Positions 27,096 to 38,081 of a DNA stretch of 64,000 nt are shown here, piece after piece. Positions within the stretch are counted from its first letter, which is position 1, and every line of letters starts with the position of its first letter. The notes beneath the pieces are model-generated. The model made no database searches, had not been told where the DNA came from, and saw nothing but the letters and a program-made list of their open reading frames with translations. Both the position numbers and the translations under genes were made by a program. This DNA comes from Batillaria attramentaria (lineage: Eukaryota > Mollusca > Gastropoda > Batillariidae), in the NCBI GenBank assembly GCA_018292915.2, contig JACVVK020000211.1, positions 167,001-231,000 of the forward strand, read 5' to 3'.

Positions 27096-30000
27096 CTCTC
27101 TCTCTCTCTCTCACTCACTCACTCACTCACTGATTATTTGCACCCACGCTAACATCCACTTCGGCAGGTGCAGCGACATTGAACGACTCATGGTACACAC
27201 AAACAGATTCAACAGAAGTTAACTATCCAAAACTTGATGGAAGAGAAAGGTCTTCAGATGGGATTTAAACAGGGGCAATGAGGGTTGAAGGCAGAGTTCG
27301 ATTGGCAAAGAGTGCCAGACAGTCGGGGGCCAAAAAGCCGAACGAACGCTCTCCGGCAGTTCTCATTATATAATGTGTTACTGCTATTTCCAGAGTCCGT
27401 ACAGGTTGTGGAATCTGGAAAAGTCATGAAATTTGAATATAGCTTTTCCAGGCCTGTAAAGTTACGAAATTATCTCATGAGTCATGAAAAGTCATGGAAC
27501 TTCAGAATTTTTTGGAAACCATTTTGAGTCAGACAGTGAAACAGTCATCTTGGTGATTACTCACTGGACTGATCGCCAAAAATATCAACAAACTGCCTTC
27601 GCATGAGGCTAATGACTAACTCTGAACATTGGTCTTGTTGACTGAGCGATAACTTGGATAAGCTCGTGTGTCAGTGTGAAAGAGGGTGAGGAAGTTGTCA
27701 TGGAAAACAGGAGAGTTGGTCTGGAAAAGTCATGAATTTTTTAGACTGTCTACCTGTATGGACCCTGATTTCTGTTTTTGTCTTTCGCCAGGTGAGGGAG
27801 GTGGAGCTGCAGCGAGAAGGGACGGGGGGTCTTGGTTTGTGCGTGAAAGGAGGAGCAGAACACCGTCTGCCGGTCCTGATATCTCGCATCATCAAAAATC
27901 AGGCAGCAGACCGATGCAAACAGCTGTTGGTCGGGGATGCCATCTTGAGGGTAAGGACAGGCATGCAGTATTCCTGATTACGCACAGGTGTGCATATTTG
28001 TATGCAAAAAACTCTTAAATTGACGCACAAATTTGAGAACAGCGCGCCACAGGGGAGGCACATTTTTGGTCTCGCTGTGACAAACAGTATTTTTCCAACA
28101 CTCTCCCACAAAGCCGATGAACAAAAAGCGATCTGTAACTAGCGGTGGACACTTTTAGCATCGCATTTCCACTGAGCCATTGTGCAAAACAGACAGAATC
28201 TGTTGTATGGACCCTCCAAATTTACAAAAGGACCCTAGAAAATATGGAGACGACCCAAGGACCCGTGTATTTTCGAATCACGGTGAACACTGGACATGCA
28301 TACTGGAAAGTTCTTTTCAAGTATCCGCGTTGCATTGACTCCCCTCTTTTTCTTTCCATGAGTTGGATATTATTAATATAATAATAAGCTGATTAATGTA
28401 GACGCTTTCTCCCAAAGATCTGGCTTAAACCCAACACGCACGCTCACGTGAATCACACGCATTCACTCATGCACTGGACATGAACACATTACAATCATGT
28501 AGTCCAAGGGGTTTAGAATTGCATTTATTTTTTTAATTTTGTAGTCTGAACATCTTTTATAATTTTATTTCCATTTACAATTTTTTGTTGACAACACATG
28601 CAAATAGTTGTGTCGTGTAATATTTTAAAAAAATTGTATTGATTTTATTGATTTTATTTATTTTATGTATTTATTTACTTTTGTGCTTTCCTGATGTTCA
28701 GGTGAACGGCATTAATGTTGAAACTTGCACACATGATGAAGTGGTGACTTTACTGAAGCAAGCAGAGGGGGACGTCATCACATTGGCAGTTCGACACTTC
28801 CGACCTGCATCACATTTTCTCAACAAAAGTCAGTATTTCTGTCATTTGTCCTTTTACAAGGTGATGAAAGTGGTTGATTTTTGTGTGACAGTTAATCCAG
28901 AAATAGTCAGTAACAGCCCTGAAAGTCTGATTTTTTTTCTCTCCATACTAACCTTTGACTAGTGGCTAAAATCTTTTACTAGCCAAACTAAAAACATTAC
29001 CAGCCAAACTAAAAACATTACCAGCCAAACGTCATAGTTAAAATAAGTTTAAAGTCAGCGAGGAACAAGCGCTGCTCAGCTGCTGTTGAATTTGCCCTCT
29101 GTAGATCAGGAGGTGTCTGTACCTCCGAACTTGACTGTTTGCTTTCAATTTGTGGCGCTTGGTGAGTATATGGCGGCTTCACACAATGATTCGCTGCATT
29201 CAGACTCGCAGGTAGTCACAGGGATTGATTTTCTCGCGTGCCGTGCGACTGTGTCTCATATTTTGATAAAATGTGGCATAGAAATTTCGCAAAATGCGTC
29301 ATATGTCGCACGAACATGACATCACAAGCGCACTTGACAACGCGAAGCAGAGATGCGCTGTCTGTGTCGGTCATAGAGTCTGTTACACTAATCTAATTTT
29401 AGTGATGAGGCTTACTTATCCCGCTCGCCGCGCGCGCTGCCAGGATCTCTCGCTCGAAAGAGTTGCAAAAAAATATTGGCGCGTTATCAGTTTTCTCAGT
29501 TCTGCGATCGAGAGGTCCTTTTCCGTTCTGAACGTCACTGCACTTAGGAACAGGCTCTCGGCACAGACATGTGACAGAGTGATGCGGGTGAACTTGATTG
29601 TCTCATAGAAAATGAAAATGTCTCATAAAAATGACTGGTCAAGGAGACAATGTCTCATTGGCATATTTGAGTAAATCCATCCCTGTAGTCAAGAGAATCA
29701 CTCATTCATATGGTGACAAAGGGTATGAATTGGAAAGCTTGCGAAACATTATCATGGTTTGCTACTGCAGTATTATGTTGTTGTATTTTCTTCATTTGCT
29801 GCAATCTTGGATTTCACTATCAGAGAAAAAGAAGAAGAAAGGTGAGATGTCAACTGATGTTGTGGTGCAGTGATTTGATGTGGATGTTGGTGTTGTGAAG
29901 TTGGTGTGTGTGTGTGTGTATGCTTGTGGCACAACGTTTTCAGATGATTATTTTCAAGAGTTTTCGGGCAGAAACAGTGTTCCTTGTTACACATAGGCGT

Positions 30001-33000
30001 GTCATTTACGCAGAGATTTCAGCATCTGAGGCAGAGATTTTGAGGCTGTACCTCACTGAGTTTACAGAATGACCGTCTGAATTTGGCAGAGATGGCCAGA
30101 CTGACTGTCAGTTTTGAAAGCTGTAACTGTAAGGAACACTGCAGAAAATAGCCTTGGAGTATTTGTTTTTCACTGTCTTGCCGGTTTCATGTGTGAGGAA
30201 GTTCTCATGATTTGCATAATGTGTTGTTTTCCATGCAGACAAACCACCGCGAACAGAAGGTGAAGAAACTGCTGAGACCAGTACTGCTGAGGCAAACTCA
30301 GGGGATGAGGTGAGAATGTCTGAGACTCAGGTATATATTAGCCTGTGAATTAACACATTCCATACCACGTACAGAGGATTCCCTGTTCTTGCAGTTAACA
30401 TCCCGCCGCCTGTATTATTTATTCATTTTTTAATTTTTATTTTTTTTTTGGTTTAGGCCTTTATATGTGAGAATCTGGCTAGATTCTGTAATGGAATGGA
30501 TGTTTGGCAAAGAAGAGTTTGCCTTTATGCACCGTGGGATAGATCTGGAAGCTACTGAGTTAGTGACCAAGTTCTCATTATTTAACACTTTTTTTTTTAT
30601 TCTCTGTAATTGCTGTAGGTGTATGTTAGCTTTATTTCTTGCAGTCATTTGACGAAAATATTGATAACCACTTTTGTTTTTTGACCCTCACAGTGATGGT
30701 TGTTGTTTGCATTTACTTTTTAACCTTACACTACGTTGTCATTTGCATTTCCTGTTTGTTTATATTATTGTTCCTCCACACCCAATAGGGGCCAAAGGAA
30801 ATAAAATCTTTGAAATTTCCATGTTTCTGTATGGGAGAAAAGATGAATATTAATTGCTGGGCATGGGAATAGTTTCCAGCATAACTTACGTACAACTGTG
30901 TTACCTCTTGTCCGACTTGCTGGAATGATCTCCCAGCATCAATCAGATATGCAGACACAAAACCATCCTTCAAGCAAAATCTGAAAACCCATCTCTTTAC
31001 TGCCCCTACCCAATAGCTGTCGCCACATCATCATCTTGCTGGTCGTGTGTGTGTGTGTGTGTGTGTGTGCCGGGGGCAGCGGAGACCGTGTATGATGCTG
31101 CACATTATGTGTTTGTAGTTAACTGTATGTGTGAAGGAATGTTGCGTGTGTTTCCGTTTCTGTGTGAGTGAGTGCGTGTTGACTGTAAGGCGCCCTGAGC
31201 TCCTGCGGGAGGGAGGGCGTCCCTGAAATACCCATTATTATTATGATTTATTATAACTTACACTCTACGAAATGTTGTGTTAACTATTTTTGTATTTTCC
31301 TGCTGTCCTTCCATTGTATTATCCTTGAAAAAAAAACAGAAGGGATATCTGCTAAAGTGTGATCACACTGTTCTTTAGAGCTTGGGTGTACGTCACGTAC
31401 CAGCCCTGCCCAGACTGGAGAAACAGTGGATGACGGCCATCACCATCCCGCTGCTCTACGCTCGTCTTTCTCGGTACCTGCCCGGCACTGACAAGCTAAG
31501 GAGCAATTGCTTTGAAGTCGTCGGAGTGGACGGCTCACACTCTGGGCCCATTTTATGTGAGGACAACCGAACGCTAGCTGAATGGATACAGGCCATCACC
31601 TCCAACACACAGGGACTGCTGACACAGATGGTAGGTCAAGGTCATGCAATGTTGAGGTCACTTTGAATTGGCCAAGGTCAAGGTCGTGCATTGTTGAGGT
31701 CACTCTGAATTTGTGAAGAGACCAGTCCTGATGAGAGATTCAAACAAACACCTTTACTGTGTCTTGTGCAGACAAAATTGTTTTGGGTAATAATAATAAT
31801 AATAATGAGCATTGTGTAGGCGTTTTACCCAATTTCATGAATCGGCTCAAAGCGCCGCGAACTGAACCCAACACACACGCTCACGAGAATCACACGCATT
31901 CTCTCACACACTGGACATAAACACGTTACACTCACGTGGTGCGAACGATCAGCTCAGCTATTTAAATTTCAGAATTTAGAATTGCATTTATTTTTCAAAT
32001 TTGGTGGGCTGAATATTTCCAAAGCAGAGGGGGAGGAGGCCGGAGTACCCGGAGAGAACCCCCGACGATCAGCCCGAACGAACGGTGCCACATAGAAGAA
32101 GGAAAAATTCTTTGCTCCGAGTGGGACTCGAACCCCTGACCTCTTGCATTGGTGACAAGTCTCTTAACCACTAGACCACCGACCGCCCCACTGTTGATCT
32201 ATACACAGAAGTGAAATCATTAATAACTGCAGTTAGGGTTTAAAACTTGAATGAAATGAAATGAGTTGTGATAGACATGGCGTATGTATTTGGTTCATTT
32301 CAGAGGTGTGCATTGATAATGAACAATCACTCAAACTTTTGATTCCTGTCAAGTGTTTGATGTTAAATAATTTATTTTGGTGTTTGTTTCATTCGATTCG
32401 TTTCACTTTCAGATTCAGATGACGAATCGTCTTCTTCCTCCTGCTGATCACGTGAGTCAGAATTTCACTGTGATTTAATTTTAACCCATTGACTCCTACA
32501 GTTCCCTGCAGACTTCTCCACGTTCAGCATTTTTAGCCAGTCAGAAAATAGGTCAAACTTTGCTGCATATCAAAGGCACTCGTATATATACAGAGCTTTT
32601 TATCTGTGTCAGATGTCTGTCTTGGGGCTTTAGGCATATAGTGTATGAAATGTCAGACTATTTTCTTATAAGGCGGACACATGTCCCATCATTTCTGTAT
32701 CACAGTGGACGGTTATCAGGACATATGTCCAATGACAAATGTTCTATAAGATAAGATAAGATATCACTACATTGTATATTTGTCCCTCGAAGGGAAATTG
32801 CACTGTCTGCTCAGACAAAACTGACAATAAAAATCATTACAATTACAAACATTGAGCCGAACCGGCGCAAGCGCGCACGCGCGCGTGCGCGCACACGCAC
32901 ACACACACACACACACACACGCACATAAAAACGATCATCCATATATATACAAGTTAGTTAGTTATTTAGGGCTATACATTTACAGTCATCCGGGACATTT

Positions 33001-34483
33001 GTCCTAGTATGCTTTTCACAGCTATGAACCCCTACAGGTACATATATACAGGTCGTCACGGTCATGCAGTTTATTTTTTTTTGAGCACTTTAATCAACAC
33101 GTTTCTGACTGATCATTCTGTGTTTTGTTCAGATTATGCACATGGTATGGAGCCACCAGCGAATGTCTGCGGACCGTCATCAACAGCCTTGGAAGGCCAA
33201 GTTTTTGTCCTTGAAAGCTGCAGACATATACCTTTTTGACCAGCCTCCCGTATGTATTCTGATAAATTTGCATTCTCTCTCAAGTGGTGTCATTGTTAGT
33301 GAGGAGCTTCTCAAAATACCTAAGAGAAATTTGAAATCTTTTTGTGAACGCTGTTTCTGGCTTACCACCCCCAACAGTCTGGAACTCGCTGCCTGCTAGT
33401 GTGAGACAGCAACCCACTCTGTCATATTTCAGATCAGAGCTTAACCCTTTCAGCCCTTGCTGGTTCCATGCCTGACTGCTGTCCCTGTCCTGGGCACTTT
33501 TTTGCCTCGCCAGTCAGTCAGTTAAAAAACACAAAATCGCTCAAACCCATGTGTAAACCTGATCCATACAAAGGAAAGGAAGTGCACAGCAGAGTAGTGC
33601 CCCTTGTTTCAGGAATATTCAGTAGTCTGGCCAATGAGGAGCGAGTAGAAATTTTCACTAGCTCGCAGGTACATGTACCTGCGTAGGCATACGCGGCGGG
33701 TTCCTCGCGCAGGTACATGTACCTGCGTAGGGCTGAATGAGTTAATAGTTATCTGTTTTCACTTGCCTTGTACTGATTCATGTAACTATGGTGCCAGCTG
33801 TTTTATGTGCATGTGGGTGATACGTGAATGTGCAGTGAGGTGATGTATTTTCAAGACTTGCGCTGTATATATATGTGTGATTTATTATTTTTATTATTAG
33901 TGTGTTTGAATTTTTAGACGGGTTTCATTTATTGGTTAGTTTGAACCTTTAGTTTTGTTCTTTTTTTTTTTTAAATCGGCCTTGATACTTTTCAGATGCA
34001 TGCTGCAGACTGGTCACGATGTGACTCCAAGTACAAAGTCTACGAGTGTATGTTCAAGGTGCTGAAGGTAAATTTGCCTGTTCGCACAAGATTTTTTGGT
34101 TCATCTTTTAGGCTTTAGTGGAATTGAACTGATGTGCCTGTTTCATGTTTGCTACAAGTTTTGCTGAAAATTTTATATAGAACCATTTTGAAACAGATTT
34201 CAGAAAAGAATCAGACAGCAGTTAAAACTAGCTGTGAATATGTTCACTCAGTGTTGAAACTTGACGCTTGTATATGTCACAAAATTTTTTACAGATTTTC
34301 AGTAACGTAATGGTCTTTCGGACAGTGTCTGAAACGGGTTATGAACATGTGCGTTCAGTGTTTAAACGTGTAGCTGTAAACAAACTTTTTTTGTTTTTTT
34401 TTTTGGTTTGATTTGTCTGAAGCTGGTTTTAATTATAGTCGTTCTGTGTTTGAAACTCATGCATAATTTGTGTGTGTGTGTGT

Positions 34484-34520
<37 letters not shown>

Positions 34521-36283
34521 GGTCTGTTAGGATGAAGAGTTACCAGACGATCGTCAGCACTGCTGTTCTATTCAGACGGGCGGACGAGACTTGATCACCC
34601 TGTCTCTCGACAGTCGCGCTGACCTCCTGCACCTGGAGAAGGCCTGGTACCACACCAGCAACACGGCCGTCAAACGTTTAGTGGTGAGTGGCCGTACCAG
34701 ATTGAAGGTCGTTAACCTTGAATATCTTCGTGTCTGCTTTTTAGGTTTGTGGCAGATGGCAGGGTGGAAGCTTGCGTTCAGCAGAAACTGTTCTTGGAAT
34801 TTTTTTTTTGAGTGGTGATCTTGACCAGAGTGTAATGTCTGTTGTTTCAGAGTAAAACGTTCGGCTGCACATGGCGTGGCAAGCTGTCAGGCCTCATACT
34901 TGACATGGACCAAGGCTTCTCCTTGTATGACCATGAAACAAAGGTTGGTTATCATTGACTGATACCAGTGATGAGAAGCTTCGCACACAGATCTGTAGTG
35001 TCCAGTAGCCCGTTTCACTTGAGCTTGCACCTTTTTTTTTTTTTTTTTTTTTTACTACTTTATTATCCCTTTCAGGAAATTTGGGCTGCTTCCCCAGAGG
35101 GTGCAGCGCCACCCAATACCTATCCTATATATTTTTTTTTTACAATTTTGCTGGGGGAGGAAAGCCGGTTAACCCGGTGAGAAACCCCCGATGAGCAGCC
35201 TGGCAGCCAGGAAAAACTGGTATCACATATCACAAGCTCAACCTGGGCTCGAACCCACGCTTCATCGCCATGACATTGGTGTCGGCCGTTCAGTAGCACA
35301 GCAGCTAAATCCGACGCGCTACCTATTAGACCACCGCTCACCCCCCAAGATGATACGCAAATTTTACTCTCAAATTAAATTATATGTACATAGTGTTGTA
35401 TGGTGTCTTCACGCTGTCACTTCCCTGTTAGATATCTCACACTAGTACAGAGTGGTTTTGTGTTTGGTTTGCAGAGCTTCCTTTGGACATACAGATTTGC
35501 ACAACTGAAAGGCTCCTCTGATGATGGACGCAGCAAACTCAAATTGCAGTTCAACAATGACCTCACGCGACAAGTGGACACACGGGTATGGCTTCAGCGC
35601 CCTCTGTCCTTAATATTCTCTAAGTGTGCACCAGTTTATATTTCCTTCAGTAAAAAGCTACAGATAATGTTACTGCCGTTTTGCTGTTTGTCCTGTGTCC
35701 ACAAATTTCACAGATTTTATGTTTCCTTTGGTTTACAAATACAGATAGTTTATTGCCGTTGCCGATTTATAATAGAAATTGTAGGTGGTGGTCATTCACT
35801 CATCACAGTTGTTCTCCATACACACAGGCATGTACACTACACATCTACATATTGATGTATATATGTGACCCGTTTTCGCGAAAGGGACCGTAAGTCGTGC
35901 TAGGCCGAACGCTGCTATGGACAAAAAGGGTGCTGGGGGTCAGTATGGCCGTCTTGTGAGTAGCCAACCTCAACTGCTGATATCTCTGTCAATTTTACTA
36001 TTTTTAGTAGTACAGCTTTCATTCTGATGTTAATTAAACTGCATAACCAGTAGACTGCAGTGATACACATATATCTCAAAATTGATAATATTCGACTCAC
36101 GGTCCCTTTTGTGAGAACGGATCATATATGTACACATTGCATCTGTCCTCTGATAAACTCACTTTGTTTTGCTGGCTTCAGGAGCTGGAGTGCACGGACC
36201 TTCAAACGCTCATCTTCTGTATCCACGCCTTTCTCTCTGCCAAACTGTCAACCGTCGACCCCACCTTCCTCGCCAACTACTGA
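24445..36283 (+). CDS. SNTG: Gamma-syntrophin (5' end uncertain)
   Basis: Twelve exons join in phase: 24445-24591, 27792-27950, 28702-28828, 30239-30309, 31379-31630, 32413-32451, 33133-33249, 33996-34067, 34531-34683, 34851-34943, 35475-35585 and 36182-36283 (TGA). They give about 480 residues, against about 517-539 in human SNTG1/2. Exon 1 matches the segment after the N terminus (TKSGILSVTDG). Exons 2-3 form the PDZ domain, with GGLGLCVKGG as carboxylate-binding loop. Exons 5-9 correspond to the PH region. RFAQLKGSSDDGRSKLKL and the last exon (CIHAFLSAKL) match the C-terminal syntrophin-unique region. Gamma-syntrophins are adaptors that bind dystrophin-family proteins and recruit PDZ ligands at membranes or cytoskeleton. 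The start codon is not certain: ATG at 23813 with a GAG|GTTTGT donor would add M-D-E. SNTG1 versus SNTG2 is not resolvable and may predate the vertebrate split. Confidence 0.93.
25164..27021. mobile_element. hAT-like non-autonomous element (1.86 kb) in syntrophin intron
   Basis: CAGGGATTCACATCC at the left end is the exact reverse complement of the right end. The element is embedded in a CA tract on both sides, so its target duplication cannot be distinguished. Subterminal copies of AAATGTCC(G/T)ATTGTTTTGG recur near both ends. An internal diverged duplication (about 25634-25745 and 25828-25950) carries TACCGGATTTTCCC. No transposase was recognised. The left CA tract (25105-25163) and the right one (27022-27090) were probably one microsatellite. 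Confidence 0.75.
27022..27132. repeat. (CA)n(CT)n(CACT)n microsatellite
   Basis: About 70 bp of CA repeats, then CT repeats, then ACTC repeats. It continues the tract interrupted by the hAT-like element. Confidence 0.95.
27241..27365 (-). mobile_element. LINE 3' fragment: ORF2 C terminus
   Basis: On the minus strand the translation contains PPTVWHSLP followed by PLFKSHLKTFLF. This is the closing motif of many non-LTR retrotransposon ORF2 proteins (x-W-N-S-L-P...F-K-x-x-L-K-T-x-L-F). Only this end of the element is present. Confidence 0.65.
27966..28292. mobile_element. hAT-like MITE of the CAGTGTTC family, 6-bp duplication
   Basis: Starts CAGTATTCCTGATTACGCA and ends GGTGAACACTG. The flanks GGCATG (27960-27965) and GACATG (28293-28298) form a 6-bp target duplication with one mismatch. 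It is related to the copies at 1687-2002, 29975-30141 and 42041-42395. It lies in a syntrophin intron. Confidence 0.65.
28369..28555 (-). mobile_element. SINE A, 5'-truncated copy
   Basis: Only the 3' half is present: on the minus strand AATAAATGCAATTCTAAA, then GTGAATGCGTGTGATTCACG, then an ATT-rich tail at 28370-28388. Diverged. Confidence 0.65.
29219..29685. mobile_element. hAT-like MITE with perfect 6-bp duplication TAGTCA
   Basis: The left end CAGGGATTGATTTTCTC pairs with the reverse complement of the right end, CAGGGATGGATTTACTC. TAGTCA lies directly outside both ends (29213-29218 and 29686-29691). Multiple TGTCTCAT motifs occur near each end. The termini resemble those of the 1.86-kb element at 25164, but the body differs. 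It is non-coding and intronic in syntrophin. Confidence 0.75.
29824..29841 (+). other. Possible 18-nt polylysine microexon of syntrophin
   Basis: A pyrimidine-rich stretch ending CACTATCAG precedes AGAAAAAGAAGAAGAAAG, which is followed by the strong donor GTGAGA. Its length is a multiple of three and it fits the phase-1 junction between the exons ending 28828 and starting 30239. Inclusion would add six residues, making a run of lysines just after the PDZ domain. Inclusion is inferred from splice signals only. Confidence 0.45.
29975..30141. mobile_element. hAT-like MITE of the CAGTGTTC family, 6-bp duplication CAGAAA
   Basis: Starts CAGTGTTCCTTGTTACACA and ends TAAGGAACACTG. CAGAAA lies directly outside both ends (29969-29974 and 30142-30147). 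This is the shortest member of the family in the window and supports the 6-bp target size. Confidence 0.75.
30910..31255 (+). mobile_element. LINE 3' end with ATT tail
   Basis: Translation near 30912-31014 gives CWNDLPASIR, then KPSFKQNLKTHLF, a non-LTR ORF2 C-terminal motif. An untranslated tail follows with (GT)n (31044-31068), GGCGCCCTGAGC and ATTATTATTATG at about 31234. It lies in a syntrophin intron, truncated at its 5' side. Confidence 0.7.
31636..31705 (+). repeat. Short direct repeat of GGTCAAGGTCRTGCA
   Basis: Two copies, about 40 bp apart, of GGTCAAGGTCATGCAATGTT-type sequence. They begin just after the donor of the 31379-31630 exon and contain TCAAGGTC, as in the array at 58800-59790. 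Confidence 0.6.
31788..32186 (-). mobile_element. SINE A, full-length copy
   Basis: On the minus strand it has a tRNA-like head (GCGGTCGGTGGTCTAGTGGT, then GGGGTTCGAGTCCCACTCGG), a body with TCTCCGGGTACTCCGGCC, AATAAATGCAATTCTAAATT and GTGTGATTCTCGTGAGCG, and a 3' end CGGCGCTTTGAGCCG...(ATT)n. This is the reference copy for the family. It sits in a syntrophin intron. Confidence 0.9.
33340..33440 (+). mobile_element. LINE 3' fragment cut by a piggyBac-like MITE
   Basis: 33375-33442 encodes PTVWNSLPASV, then TLSYFRSEL, the non-LTR ORF2 C-terminal motif. It stops abruptly where the TTAA-flanked element begins at 33441. Confidence 0.6.
33445..33741. mobile_element. piggyBac-like MITE in TTAA sites
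   Basis: TTAA at 33441-33444 and 33742-33745 brackets inverted ends: CCCTTTCAGCCCTTGC on the left and CTCATTCAGCCCTACG read back from the right. TTAA duplication with CCC/CTC termini is the piggyBac pattern. Near the right end are two copies of a perfect 18-bp palindrome, GCAGGTACATGTACCTGC (33665-33682 and 33709-33726). Non-coding. Confidence 0.75.
34470..34519. repeat. (GT)n in the polypyrimidine region of a syntrophin acceptor
   Basis: A GT tract ends only about 11 bp before the acceptor of the 34531 exon, so its length could affect splicing of that exon. Confidence 0.8.
35049..35345 (-). mobile_element. SINE D copy
   Basis: On the minus strand: GGTGAGCGGTGGTCTAATAG and GTGGGTTCGAGCCCAGG (A- and B-box-like), then a body with TGCTCATCGGGGGTTTCTC, GGTGGCGCTGCACCCTC and a 3' end after AAATTTCCTGAAAGGG. 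A second copy is at 54668-54968. Confidence 0.8.
35861..36128. mobile_element. Mariner-like MITE in the last syntrophin intron
   Basis: The left end TATGTGACCCGTTTTCGCG continues AAAGGGACCGTAAGTCG. The right end read back gives TATGATCCGTTCTCACA, then AAAGGGACCGTGAGTCG. A TA flanks each side within ATATAT. It is non-coding; the target site is ambiguous in the AT run. Confidence 0.65.
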
Positions 36284-37179
36284 ATCTCCAGCCCATCGCC
36301 GCTCACTCTCAGGCAACCATTCAACCATTTTTTTTTTTTTTTTTTTGGTGGTCTTTTTTAGCAGTGTCCCAGCTTTCATGAGACAAAAGTCTTGACGCAG
36401 TGAATGAACGAATTTGTTGTTTGTTGATTCTCTTGTAACTGAACGCACGATACTCTGGTGGACATTTCGTGACGATGATTCAAGCAAGGCTACAGGTGCT
36501 TTTGTTAACAACATAACTGCCACATGTATGCCAAAATGCTCATCATTATATCAGTACTTCGCTGTGCTTCGATCATTTGCCCATCGTGAATGAGCTCATT
36601 GATTCGTTTGTGAAATCTGAGTCCAAAGAAGGAAACGCACAGTTGGTGTTCATGTCGATGAAGTCTACTCTAACTTTAGCACCAAGTTTTTTTTGTGTGT
36701 GTGTTTTTTTTTGTTGTTTTTTTTTTTTTGGGGGGGGGGGGGGGGGTAGGTCAGCACCGTTTATTAATGCACAACTTGAAATGATCAGAGATTGCGTTGA
36801 GCTTTGAGTCACTCTTGAAAACTCTTTTTAGTGAACCGCAGTAAGTTGGCACAGGATGTGGCGATGCTGTTTACAAGCGTTTGTCTCACAGTCTGGCCTG
36901 ATGATGTAGGAGAAGTGATGACCAGCTTCATTCTCTAAGTGATGCACACCAGAAGCCACTGGCCAGAAGAACACTGTGAATTCAGTTTAACTCAGTTCCT
37001 ACAAAGTAAGTGTGGGGTTGTGTTTTCCATGCCACCGGCTCAAGCCTACTCTTCTTCGAAAAATGGACGTGGGATTTGTAGTGTGCACACTTGATATTTG
37101 TGCATGGGTGTGTACATGAGGGCGGGACAGGCACCGTAAACAAGTCTGCACTTGATTTTGACTCGATTTGGAAAGAAAA

Positions 37180-37270
37180 AAATCTGTCCAAAGTTCTGCC
37201 CACCAAGGATTCGAACCAGGCGGCTCAGGATCCAAAGTCGGATACCTTAACCATTAGACCAAATCCCCAA
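37180..37270 (-). mobile_element. tRNA-like SINE head fragment
   Basis: On the minus strand GGGGATTTGGTCTAATGGTT and CCTGGTTCGAATCC look like A and B boxes. The 3' arm does not pair with the 5' arm, and the sequence passes into SINE-body-like DNA, so it is not a functional tRNA gene. Confidence 0.5.
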
Positions 37271-37729
37271 ATGGTACATGAATGTGGCATTACGTGGAAA
37301 GTGTATGTAGAAGCATGGTTGCCTGTGGAGAGGCTTTCTGTGTGTACATATGTATTATATTTGTTTCTCTCCTTTTGCTGATTGTTCACCTGATGTGATA
37401 GTCTCTGATGATGCTGGTGATAACAGTGATGGTGCAGTACTCACTAGAGTGCTGCCAAACTTTTTTTTAATATGAGGCAAAGTCTGCAGGTACACTGTAT
37501 TTGTTGTGGTCAAGTTAATTTTGGCTTCAGATTCGTTGAAGAGCCAGCTTGTGTTCAAACTCACTTCAGGTTTTCTAGAAAAAGAAATTCACAGCTCAAA
37601 ACCTTGGGCTAATGTACGAATGTCACTGGCTGAATGCTTGGGGACACAAACTTGCAAGGAAATGTTGTGTGGCCTAATAATTATGTCAGTCATCGCTCGC
37701 TGCTTGTTTATCTTGTCAGTGACTTTCAT

Positions 37730-38081
37730 TGTCATGGTTACGCAGTTTACTTCTTGTTGTATTTTACTCCTGCTATGTCCGCTGTCTTCGTCTTTTCGCA
37801 GAGAAGACACGGGATACAACGGAATACAACTCCAATACTTTATTAACAGAAGATGCGCGGAGAACAAATTCATGAAAGAAGAAGAACCCAGAACGCTGTG
37901 CAGGGCTGCTTATATATACTAAACAGGTCAGATCTGGAACATTTCTCAACTTACTGGAACTGTGGAAGGTTTGAAATATTTCCAAGGTTACGTAATCTAC
38001 TGACATTACTGCACCAGCATGTTCTGGGATGGTCTAAAAATTTGCATCGAAATGCAGTGGCTTTTCGCAATCTCTAAAACA
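37730..38081 (-). mobile_element. Solo-LTR-like repeat, copy 1
   Basis: Read on the minus strand it starts TGTTTTAG and ends CATGACA, with a TATA box (GTATATATAAG) and an AATAAA signal about 85 bp downstream of it, the layout of a retrotransposon LTR. It is about 85-90% identical by eye to 41685-42014. No target duplication, primer-binding site or coding interior was found. Confidence 0.65.
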
